DNA of 64,000 nt from Candidatus Symbiothrix dinenymphae. Its GTDB lineage: Bacteria; Bacteroidota; Bacteroidia; Bacteroidales; Azobacteroidaceae. The notes under the pieces were generated by a model that was not told the origin of the DNA, searched no databases, and worked only from the letters and a program-made list of their open reading frames with translations. Positions within the stretch are counted from its first letter, which is position 1, and each line of letters starts with the position of its first letter. Location of the stretch: NCBI GenBank assembly GCA_001417715.1, contig BBRT01000032.1:1-64000 (forward strand), given 5' to 3'. Positions 27,101-32,521 of this stretch are shown here, in pieces. The position numbers were made by a program, and so were the translations under genes.

Positions 27101-27188
27101 TTGGAATTTCTTGTGTGTTTGGAAGTTTTTGTAAAACTTCATTCAGTTCTTTTACTGATAATATTGGTGGCTGATTTGTGTTTAGCAT
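21171..27188 (-). CDS. 2005-residue protein: HATPase, STAS-like, tandem PRTase-like, degenerate HATPase
   Basis: A giant cytoplasmic protein with no name I can give. Residues about 215-390 hold a GHKL ATPase core: N box LHELAKNIVEHS (223-234), FDYGEKGI (266-273), HYGLMNFKHLIERHNGKI (327-344) and GTSYYFEMPF (380-389). Residues about 478-525 (YVALDFDGVILNKSNLLRIL) resemble the STAS-like DUF4325 that follows such ATPases. Residues 817-842 (IIIVPIAATGSTTHKI) look like a phosphoribosyltransferase PRPP loop without its acidic pair; 1094-1108 (IFYVDDSLITGTHF) is a canonical PRPP loop. CxxC pairs occur at 920-923 and 1664-1667. Residues 1901-1980 (ELVFELLYNIKKH, VHGLNLLKQVLLKHNG) look like a second, weaker ATPase. 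The coding sequence is very AT-rich. It starts three bases after the Xre gene. Confidence 0.8.
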   Translation of the reverse strand: MLNTNQPPILSVKELNEVLQKLPNTQEIPISGNFSEVDIVFVAGLFLYYKKINKKLPSIKFNLDNISKRKEIHKDYLKQIKDLYGVKYDNLFDFFPNSQPSNTYKPNSYSSSFAPPIYITKDYIDCFFSNTPNANIKTIKDEYINALKKLKDKGANENEKNYFNQTTNIIQKLESFAPIYTFIFSVAYHKINPFVKSKDKGFNSPITVVQQIWKFTQEYVSGLHELAKNIVEHSGQGENDGQGIITIRAYSESVTDKTKVLETHAFDYGEKGIYKTLRKNTEDNYNADHIEEYKNDLEILNGEFSLKDFIEPTDKFLYQQFYRDMAHYGLMNFKHLIERHNGKIIASSVRDNNENKREQYVFSKYDITDDEVTECDITKGTSYYFEMPFKPDLFAIAEKTILPAYSDSLAVSALSNLKDLGLKEYADIEQQEAGKKYLINIMVLDSFKEMDNYNINSRIIETDVCNDIISKLSSPHIGNNYVALDFDGVILNKSNLLRILARLSREKLSDFIVYNVDYNEFIGLVEDNRQWFEKVKDKWKSVNDKRIDTSYWLKDKSILLFSRYEKIQEINGKQQKEYFYFADFLFGETEKMFNSVNKIVANTFPNTTYIQINTDPNSTFEVEENFSIPQQLQEKFFYDKYLLPFDIFLKNKDNEDKEKELFLFNIKKIIQNDLFKRDTYNSIVGYVDNCDGYHISNTHFKIGNKVHSSDFYYAKRLFQNSFYTTRLAMYLAKQIHNKIKEDVNIDTNRIKITLVGYEMYSELILSLTQKFLWESIREKEEITNERITHFVAQSKNDKLLFLPEDIANSYIKEYNQRQTIIIVPIAATGSTTHKIEKEIRNRIYTQEKDRISKDKQNRKSLKEIEEEAENLREKYPFFLPRYNIILAQDPSEEFKLLRNPDDRQESIINLTAKWHEIRDCKLCYGGGVDKDGRPIPTKPLFDTDNSSLTPSLIFGNPEGQTKAQHGTEIKNTVVEFSDLNFEDSIKYQRVARNENYRIYDVDSDKFVNDNKDNIIKWLKDIKKYLENKICDKLKPTDNIVIVAPCHESNSQFINLINEIVFSSSATIIHYQNGVDFVENFSSLNKNYLTGENTKIFYVDDSLITGTHFLELFDLIRDVTEKDSPLTASILINDQAIPFIHDRAVRWSNNYFAFATYNQPPTLNITSKRPLEHERMRYELLQESALHDTLREHFYKKANKLNPEKCLPEKTESTEEKIRHLKMFEATHKIYDYFTDPNNKTVPNLTKKGERDKFVDFKLKYKKDGINIDDNDTNKKALLKVLSQYPFILYKDLRTNTFEWHKYLITEILESNPDKDVCFDMEKDYDKDFSTFKFRLRYAAFLGNYQVLEIDFIGKILGWFRKIDLYFIKKKNVEEQKQNDITDLFSKTAQEKLRKKEENLRDFPIFVLGNYIEMIQKNSWVAYHILKNVKKVDFNSSNQGRQFLCMLQLDAATVIDDFMEMINKDYRFKWRDMYKDLDNENSQEKLYLGTNKIDDFFKIRPDLLTTNKSLIIKETFLDNSDVLEKKEFVNYLWIKQLLYADCIDKDPHIPKEIRYQEKIDAIIEKMKGFFPEKNVQAFFIVTDGQEIPHVQYQQSDILNEFKKYYINHKYEVKEIEEEIKKLEQNSPDIEGKKNELKQLSESPDKDLYKFPEFIKFLNGTDDTQCIACETTAEYQWEDEQKQWKNIYNDKEVNLDFMPSDTQWLYLIRISELKENKKSGKEKFITQGLLGFYSSKKEVANEILPKQLLMLLRKDMSAFIRKHHKNDEFSQWVLEKEKADYTLTLNHGIDDYYNSKELNIRKLKEKPNYINSLEYFFDYLINKVWLLSTLHLPKEEIEDEKIGIINIVNMFKRAYDKIFNLQIANNKSITKEQCDKHIVFNAINISYTDLREIVSFPKGFCTELVFELLYNIKKHVIEKSFDNKIVNNNIPLIITLKTELADDILYLIVENNHYYPHNEHELRGNVHGLNLLKQVLLKHNGLKELKEDKISETNIFKVMIPLKNQMK

Positions 27189-27191
27189 ATC

Positions 27192-27455
27192 TTATTTTTT
27201 AATGTATTCTTGTGTAATCATCAACGCTTCCTCTGCCAACTCTTTCTCGATTACTTCAATAATCCCATCGGCAATCCAAAGGATTAAAAACTCATTCGAA
27301 TTAACTTTAAAGATTTTGGCAGGTGCAATAGCACAGCGTCCGCCCCACTCAATTTTACTATAAATTGGCGTATCAATTTTCAATGCTGCGGCAAATTGCC
27401 GTTGCAGTATCTGCTTTTCTCCCCTTAACTGTCTAATTCTATTACCAAACGACAT
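27192..27455 (-). CDS. Xre-family regulator at the head of the island operon, internally shortened
   Basis: 87 residues from the ATG at 27455 (MSFGNRIRQLRGEKQ); a longer frame to 27527 crosses the promoter. The helix-turn-helix is LQRQFAAALKIDTPIYSKIE, the form found in small Bacteroidota regulators beside DNA methyltransferase and defence genes. Compared with my recollection of that family, about six residues are missing after SKIEWGGRC, where KREQVI-type sequence would stand, so a small deletion is likely. It probably represses its own operon. The following 2005-residue gene starts three bases downstream. Confidence 0.8.
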   Translation of the reverse strand: MSFGNRIRQLRGEKQILQRQFAAALKIDTPIYSKIEWGGRCAIAPAKIFKVNSNEFLILWIADGIIEVIEKELAEEALMITQEYIKK

Positions 27456-27516
27456 AGCATTACATTCTATTACATTATTCTGACTTTTGCCTTTTAGAAT
27501 TGTCAGAAAAACAGCA

Positions 27517-27524
27517 CAAAGGTA
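27517..27524 (-). promoter_or_regulatory. TACCTTTG -7 box of the island operon
   Basis: CAAAGGTA within AGCACAAAGGTAC. The same AGCACAAA(A/G)GTAC core stands before the Doc/DNA-binding pair (32117-32127) and its duplicate. It gives a leader of about 55 bases before the Xre start. Confidence 0.55.
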
Positions 27525-27583
27525 CATTTTTTCTCGGAATTAACAACCAAAAGAAAGGAAGAACTTTTCCCTATGTTTTTTAC

Positions 27584-27705
27584 TCATTTGTTTACCTCCT
27601 TTTCGTTAATTTTCCAGTATCCATTTTTGTCTGCACCTTCGCGCGAAAGAATACCGAGTGATTTTATTTTCCGGATATTACGATAGATAGTTGTTTCATC
27701 TTTAT
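27584..27705 (-). pseudogene. 3' part of a winged-helix gene split by the insertion sequence
   Basis: Encodes NKDETTIYRNIRKIKSLGIL, then SREGADKNGYWKIN and a stop, the second half of a winged helix. Joined to the fragment at 29940-30167 across the insertion sequence, it restores AEKLNKDETTIYRNIRKIK, the normal recognition-helix sequence. An ATG upstream (27769) lies inside the insertion sequence and would only make a chance fusion. Confidence 0.75.
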
Positions 27706-27709
27706 TTAA

Positions 27710-29935
27710 CCCACATTGCGCACTATCCGGAATAAAGTCGTTGTAAATCAGACTGTTGGAATTTTTCAAAAACCTGTTTGTGTACTACAAATTTTTTCGT
27801 TTGGAATGGATATGGGCGATGCCTTAGTTTGTCGTGGAGCAATTTGACTTTGGGACTTGGCTCGGAACATTTTCGCAGGATAATCACCTCATCCTGAACG
27901 TTTTGTGCCGTTGTCGTTATTGCCTTTTGAGTGTTCGCTGTCCGCACAATTTCCTTCCATTGCGAATGATAAAGTTTGCGCTCTTCTTCGCTTTGTTCTG
28001 CGTTTTGAGGCAGGAGTTTGAGTTGATAACGAATCGTGCTAACTACCTGATAGGCAAGCAATCCCAGGTGTAAATGAGCCAATGAACTTTGGTCTTTTTT
28101 GTGATAAATGGGGCGTAAATCCAGATCTGTTTTCAGGCAGCGAAACGTGGATTCTATTTCGCGAATAATGTTGTAGGAATCCCAAAGTATTTTTTCGGTA
28201 TCTTGAATCGAAGTGCGCAAAAAATAGATGCCACTGTGTTCGTTAATCGCCTCATTATCTTTTATTTGCCACTCTATCGAAGTCACTATTCGCTGCTCTT
28301 TTACTCCTTTTGATTGGTTCTTCCTCTTTTTCGTAATCTGCTTAATCTCAACCTGAAACGTTATGTCGTAATGTTTGTGAATGGACGGATATTTTGCCTT
28401 CAAGCGACCGATACGTTCGTGCACCTTGACTTCCGTTTTGATGCCGCTTTTCTTTGTGAATGAGGACTTTATGCATTCCAAACCATTCTCAAAACCTTGC
28501 TGAAAACGGGCATTCATAGAGCGTTCTTTCTCACCTTTAGCCTCACTTTTTATTCGCAAAAAATAATCATCACTTTTCTCACTTTTAACTGATAACAGCT
28601 CTATTTTCTGACCTTTTCGGTCTGCTACGCAAACAATTTCTGAACTTTCTACCGCTTCATAATCTTTTAATTTAGAACGACTTACAGAAATATAGTCGAA
28701 GTTATTTTCTTTCAACATCGCCAAATTTTCTTCCGTTGCAATGCCCGCATCCATCACCACGATGGCGCGTTGTTGGGCGATGGTAGTCTTCGCCCGAAGG
28801 TCAATAACCACCTGTTTGAGCGTTTGGGGGTCGGCAATATTGCCCTCCAGCAAGGACGAGTGCTTTATAAATCCCTGTGGGTTAATGACTACGGCTAAAA
28901 CGATGAGTTTACAATCCGAGCGTTTCTCCTTGCTACGACCGTGTTTGGCAATTTTGCTCCCCGCCATTCTGCCCTCAAAATAGGTGTTGGTCAGGTCATA
29001 GAGTATGATTTTGTCCTCTATATCAAAGAGTTCGTTGGTCGTTTTGGAAAAATAATGTTCGAGTTCTGTGTGCAAATTGTACAGTTTCTTGGCCATGCGA
29101 TACAGACAGTCTTTATTGATTTGGGAAACGGGAAAACCCGTCAATTCGCATACCGCTGAATTTTCTCTAATCCATTGTGCCATAGCTAATTCGGAGGCAG
29201 GATGCACGGCGCGACTGATAACCTGTGTCTGTGCCAATTGTACCTCTTTTTGAGAAAATCCCTGACTTTTCAAAAACGCTGCAAACTGCAGTCGCTCAAG
29301 CGTTTGAAAGCATATTGACTCTGCTCCGACCTCTTTTACATCGCTGTGTTTCAGGCTGTTAGAGTAAATCGTTTCCAGCACTTCTCCATTTTTACCGCGC
29401 TTTTTTGCCGGCTTTTCACCCGTATCTATGCGCTTTTCGCCAATCAACCGATTCCACCATTCGTCAGTCAATTGATTGACAACGGCATCTTCAATTTCCT
29501 CTTGACGAAACAATTTATTAGTCATATTGTCTTGACGTTCAACGAGTTTGCGCCGTATCAAGTTGAGCCGGTCAATGCTTACATCCTCGCTCAAAAAGCC
29601 AATATTGAGCAACGTGCGATGACAAACGCGGTCATCGTTGTTCCGATAACTCTCAACCAAACGCCAGTAAGCATCACTTCTGTTTATCGCCGGGTTATAC
29701 CGTAATGAAAACTTGAAATACATGCCGCAAAGGTACGACCTAACTTCCTGATACACAATACCCCCCTGTGTACTACAAATGAAAAATTCCCAATTTTTGG
29801 GCAAAAATCACCAATTTTCAGCAAAAAACGTCGAAAAATACACGGAATATTCCCAAAATGACCATTTTTTAGCTTGATTTTATGTTGCAGAACATAAAAA
29901 TTTTTTTTGTGGCAGCTGATTTTGCGCAATGTGGG
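27710..29935 (-). mobile_element. Complete insertion sequence, IS1634-like (IS4 group), 2226 bp
   Basis: Terminal inverted repeats CCCACATTGCGCA (27710-27722) and TGCGCAATGTGGG (29923-29935) match perfectly over 13 bp, with partial agreement for five more. TTAA flanks both ends (27706-27709 and 29936-29939) as the target duplication. One transposase gene fills the element, and its stop codon directly abuts the left repeat. The element interrupts a winged-helix gene; removing it plus one TTAA rejoins that reading frame. Confidence 0.93.
27723..29723 (-). CDS. IS1634-family DDE transposase
   Basis: 666 residues from the ATG at 29723 (MYFKFSLRYNPAINR). The DDE catalytic triad fits YDLTNTYFEG, AIVVMDAGIATEEN and IESTFRCLKTDLDLRPIYH, the last being the YREK-type motif of IS4-group enzymes. 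An upstream extension of the frame would cross a TACCTTTG box at 29728-29735, which lies only four bases before the ATG, so the transposase mRNA should be nearly leaderless. No frameshift or internal stop is seen, so it may be active. Confidence 0.92.
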   Translation of the reverse strand: MYFKFSLRYNPAINRSDAYWRLVESYRNNDDRVCHRTLLNIGFLSEDVSIDRLNLIRRKLVERQDNMTNKLFRQEEIEDAVVNQLTDEWWNRLIGEKRIDTGEKPAKKRGKNGEVLETIYSNSLKHSDVKEVGAESICFQTLERLQFAAFLKSQGFSQKEVQLAQTQVISRAVHPASELAMAQWIRENSAVCELTGFPVSQINKDCLYRMAKKLYNLHTELEHYFSKTTNELFDIEDKIILYDLTNTYFEGRMAGSKIAKHGRSKEKRSDCKLIVLAVVINPQGFIKHSSLLEGNIADPQTLKQVVIDLRAKTTIAQQRAIVVMDAGIATEENLAMLKENNFDYISVSRSKLKDYEAVESSEIVCVADRKGQKIELLSVKSEKSDDYFLRIKSEAKGEKERSMNARFQQGFENGLECIKSSFTKKSGIKTEVKVHERIGRLKAKYPSIHKHYDITFQVEIKQITKKRKNQSKGVKEQRIVTSIEWQIKDNEAINEHSGIYFLRTSIQDTEKILWDSYNIIREIESTFRCLKTDLDLRPIYHKKDQSSLAHLHLGLLAYQVVSTIRYQLKLLPQNAEQSEEERKLYHSQWKEIVRTANTQKAITTTAQNVQDEVIILRKCSEPSPKVKLLHDKLRHRPYPFQTKKFVVHKQVFEKFQQSDLQRLYSG

Positions 29936-30167
29936 TTAACTTTTCTGCAATTTCCCTTTGAGATATTTGAGAGTTTATCTTAATGATTTCTACAATTTCA
30001 GTTTGTACAGAAGATAATTTTACACCTGCATTTTTATGATTTACACCTGCATTTGCCCTCAACTTATCTGCATTTAAAGGGAACATTTCCGCATACTTGA
30101 CATGTAAAAACCTGTTTTTCAATTCGTTTTTCTCGCCCAAAAGCAAATTATCAATTATAATGTCCAT
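29936..30167 (-). pseudogene. 5' part of the winged-helix gene split by the insertion sequence
   Basis: Starts MDIIIDNLLLGEKNELKNRF and runs to SQISQREIAEKL before entering the insertion sequence. The first half of a winged helix (VQTEIVEIIKINSQISQREIAEKL) is present; the recognition helix is across the element. The start overlaps the small gene at 30151-30330 by 17 bases. A Fic-linked or transcription-factor role is plausible but cannot be told. Confidence 0.75.
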
Positions 30168-30330
30168 TTTGCTCCAACCATTCTCCTAATTTATTTATGC
30201 TCTCATGCCCCAGCCTTCGAAATTCTTCAACTGACATGCCATTTTTTTGTGTTTCTTCCGTAAGAATGGTCTTTACTATCCCATTCTCCACAATTATTCT
30301 GTTCTCGGTGATAACATTTTTATTCTTCAT
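30151..30330 (-). CDS. Small protein of unknown function upstream of the split winged-helix gene
   Basis: 59 residues, MKNKNVITENRIIVENGIVK followed by TILTEETQKNGMSVEEFRRL and a short helical tail. It has a TACCTTTG-type box (CAAAGGTA at 30355-30362) 25 bases upstream and overlaps the next gene by 17 bases. The pattern (small helical protein before a DNA-binding protein) could be an antitoxin-like or regulatory partner. No family recognised. Confidence 0.55.
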   Translation of the reverse strand: MKNKNVITENRIIVENGIVKTILTEETQKNGMSVEEFRRLGHESINKLGEWLEQNGHYN

Positions 30331-30463
30331 ATTCTTTCATTTTAAAAACTGCACAAAGGTATAAAAAATCTTGGAAGTTTATGAATTTCTTTTCTTCGGC
30401 AACGGCTAACTGATTGTTGAGTATATTTTGTCGCGTAACCGACGAGTTTGTTAACTCTTTCAT
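30320..30463 (-). pseudogene. Duplicated N-terminus of the toxin-linked DNA-binding gene
   Basis: The frame begins MKELTNSSVTRQNILNNQLA, identical over 23 residues to the start of the gene at 31023-32075, then diverges (EKKFINFQDF...) and stops after 47 codons. It lies in copy A of a 165-bp direct repeat, together with a copy of that gene's promoter. It is best read as a remnant of duplication or deletion. Confidence 0.7.
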
Positions 30464-30560
30464 ATTTATATTTTAATATTCATTCTAACTTTCGTATTTG
30501 AACAGCACAAAAGTACAAATTATTTTTGAATTGCTTGGCATAGATATTCATACATCTTTT
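30395..30560. repeat. 165-bp direct repeat, copy A (left of the Doc module)
   Basis: More than 90% identical to 32007-32173. It carries the - strand promoter (CAAAAGTA at 30508-30515) and first 23 codons of the DNA-binding gene. It ends two bases before the doc stop codon. Confidence 0.85.
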
Positions 30561-30561
30561 T

Positions 30562-31026
30562 CTATTCATTTTCATTAAACCCAATATCTTGATTGTCTAT
30601 TGCAAGTAATATTTTCAATTTTAGTTCTTCGCTAAAATCGGCTTCATTTTCTAAAAACGAATGAACAATTTCGGTTAGCAACTCTTTTTCTATGCGACCC
30701 GCAGCCAAATGATAACTAATGTTTTCCATCTCCCGTAAGAAACGCGCGATGCAGTATAAATATCCATTCATTGATAAAAATTGTACGCCCAATGTAATAG
30801 ACAAGCGTTTGTTTCCATCCGAAAAAGCATGATTTCTATTAACCGACCATATAAGGTGTATTAACTTTTCTTCAAAAGTGGGATAATAATCATCGTTTTG
30901 GATTAGTTCCAAAGCACTGTACAAGTAGCCGATATTTAGGACAGAAACACTTCCGCCACCGCTGTATTCTATGGTTTTACGGTGTGTTTGCTCTGCAAGT
31001 TCATTTGTAATATATATTATCATCAT
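30562..31026 (-). CDS. doc: Doc-type Fic-domain toxin
   Basis: 154 residues. The Fic active-site motif is HAFSDGNKR, a good fit to HxFxxGN(K/R)(R/T); the helix before it (FEEKLIHLIWSVNRNHAF) is typical of death-on-curing proteins. Doc phosphorylates EF-Tu and related Fic proteins transfer AMP. The start overlaps the stop of the DNA-binding gene by four bases (ATGA at 31023-31026). The pair resembles the Bacteroides two-gene loci annotated as DNA-binding protein plus death-on-curing toxin. Confidence 0.85.
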   Translation of the reverse strand: MMIIYITNELAEQTHRKTIEYSGGGSVSVLNIGYLYSALELIQNDDYYPTFEEKLIHLIWSVNRNHAFSDGNKRLSITLGVQFLSMNGYLYCIARFLREMENISYHLAAGRIEKELLTEIVHSFLENEADFSEELKLKILLAIDNQDIGFNENE

Positions 31027-32075
31027 TCTCTGTCTTTTAGGCGTTTGAGAGCATCTTTGTATTCATCAAGACGGCGGTCGAGTTCCATACTTTTTTCGCC
31101 AAGAAAACGGTCGAAATCAGTTTGCGAAACCGAGCCAATGTATTCTTCCAAATTTTTATGCAGGGCATCGCGGAAACAAAGGTCGCGGCTTGCCATTTTG
31201 TTGCGGGCTTTTTCGCGCAATGGTTTCCACAATTGTTGCTTTTCAAAAGCAACAAATAATTTGTCAGTTTCAAAAGCAGAGAGTTTTCGCCCCAGTCCTT
31301 CGGATTTTTGTTTAAGCCAATCGGCAAAACCTGCTTCGTAACTTGAAATAATATCCAGCACTTCGCTATACATTGTATGGCGGACATTTTCGTTCTGTTC
31401 CAATTTTAAAATTTGGCGATATTCGGTAGCATTTTCCTTAAAAATGCTTGTATAAACCTTGTCGGTATAAACCATATACTTAAAATTGCCCATTTCAACA
31501 TAATCGCGCAACGCATCGGTAAATTCTTTGCGGTAATCTTCGCCCCGCAGCATATTGATTACATAATCTTCGTCGCGCTGATTGATGTATTTGGTGCTAC
31601 CCCCTGTGCGGCGATTGATAAAGTCAATGGTAATGTCGAGCATAAGGCTGCGCAACTGCTTGGCTTTTTCGCTGTCGGACAGCAACATGGCAACATTGAG
31701 AAATGCCCTGAAATTGAAGATTCCAAGAACGGTAGTTCTGGTAGGGAAATCGATCTCCCTACCAGAGAAATTTTTGGTTGTGCAATCTGTTGCATAACCA
31801 AAATCTTTTGAATACATTAACTTAAAGTCAATCAGTCGTTTACCTTTTAGCACCTCGTAACCGTTTTTTGATAGTTCCTTCTCGTTTTTGGCAATACAAT
31901 CTCTTAATGTACGTTCAGAAATCTCAAAAAAATCAATAATTTGTCCAAAGAGGAATTTATACTCGTTTTCAAACAACACACCTTGTATGCCTACTGCCTT
32001 TTGTATTTCGGCAACGGCTAACTGATTGTTGAGTATGTTTTGTCGCGTAACCGACGAATTTGTTAACTCTTTCAT
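31023..32075 (-). CDS. DNA-binding partner of the Doc toxin, with a palindrome inserted in frame
   Basis: 350 residues. The N-terminal third shows a helix-turn-helix-like stretch (FFEISERTLRDCIAKNEKEL), then VLGIFNFRAFLNVAMLLSDSEKAKQLR and RRTGGSTKYINQRDEDYVIN, a layout I associate with the conserved protein that precedes Doc toxins in Bacteroides. It probably counters or controls the toxin. Residues about 104-113 (SGREIDFPTR) are encoded by a 30-bp inverted repeat at 31737-31766 and look like an insertion just before VLGIFNFRAF. Promoter CAAAAGTA (TACTTTTG on the - strand) at 32119-32126. Confidence 0.75.
   Translation of the reverse strand: MKELTNSSVTRQNILNNQLAVAEIQKAVGIQGVLFENEYKFLFGQIIDFFEISERTLRDCIAKNEKELSKNGYEVLKGKRLIDFKLMYSKDFGYATDCTTKNFSGREIDFPTRTTVLGIFNFRAFLNVAMLLSDSEKAKQLRSLMLDITIDFINRRTGGSTKYINQRDEDYVINMLRGEDYRKEFTDALRDYVEMGNFKYMVYTDKVYTSIFKENATEYRQILKLEQNENVRHTMYSEVLDIISSYEAGFADWLKQKSEGLGRKLSAFETDKLFVAFEKQQLWKPLREKARNKMASRDLCFRDALHKNLEEYIGSVSQTDFDRFLGEKSMELDRRLDEYKDALKRLKDRE
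31737..31766. repeat. 30-bp palindrome inside the DNA-binding gene
   Basis: TCTGGTAGGGA (31737-31747) and TCCCTACCAGA (31756-31766) are perfect inverted copies around the 8-base loop AATCGATC. It is read in frame. No second copy was found in the window. Confidence 0.8.
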
Positions 32076-32173
32076 ATTTATATTTTAAATTCATTCTAAC
32101 TTTCGTATTTGAACAGCACAAAAGTACAAATTATTTCTGGATTGCTTGGCACAAATATTCAAACATCCTTTGC
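32007..32173. repeat. 165-bp direct repeat, copy B (promoter side of the Doc module)
   Basis: The functional copy of the repeat described at 30395-30560. It includes the TACTTTTG box (32119-32126) and first 23 codons of the DNA-binding gene. Confidence 0.85.
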
Positions 32174-32475
32174 TTTCAATTTCTCAATCAACTCCCTTAA
32201 CGTCGCTACCTTTTCTTTAAACACTGTTATTTTTTCCGGCATCGCGCTTCGCTCAGTGGGTGGAAATTCGTGTTTTTTTGTGTCATTGAATATCAGGGAA
32301 ATGATTGGCGGAGGGCGATTACTATAATAATCCTCATAATCTATCTCATCCCAATCAACAACATCATCACCATAATCGCGGTCTACTTTTATACACACGC
32401 CGGCTTCTCTCTCATAAACACCCTGTTCTTTTGCAAAAATTGATAATACACATACAGCTCTGAAAAATTAGGCAT
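32159..32475 (-). pseudogene. Small acidic protein gene, probably frameshifted at a GTGTGT run
   Basis: One frame from the ATG at 32475 reads [20 protein letters not shown] and MREKPACV, then stops at 32389. The next frame continues CIKVDRDYGDDVVDWDEIDY to a stop at 32159. The two meet in GCGTGTGTATA: removing one GT joins ...EKPACIKVDRDYG... into about 104 residues. The continuous part alone could only start at a GTG (32398). The protein is acidic with a helical end (KVATLRELIEKLKAKD). No family is recognised. Sequencing error is the alternative. Confidence 0.45.
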
Positions 32476-32492
32476 CTTAAAAAAAAAATGCG

Positions 32493-32500
32493 TAACTTTG
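32493..32500 (+). promoter_or_regulatory. TAACTTTG -7 box of pgi
   Basis: TAACTTTG at 32493-32500, 21 bases before the pgi start at 32522. Confidence 0.55.
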
Positions 32501-32521
32501 TACCGAAAAAAAATAAAAACA

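Noticed and set aside
32159-32398. An independent 79-residue gene with GTG start
   Set aside because: The other frame just upstream continues the same kind of sequence, so a frameshifted longer gene explains both better.
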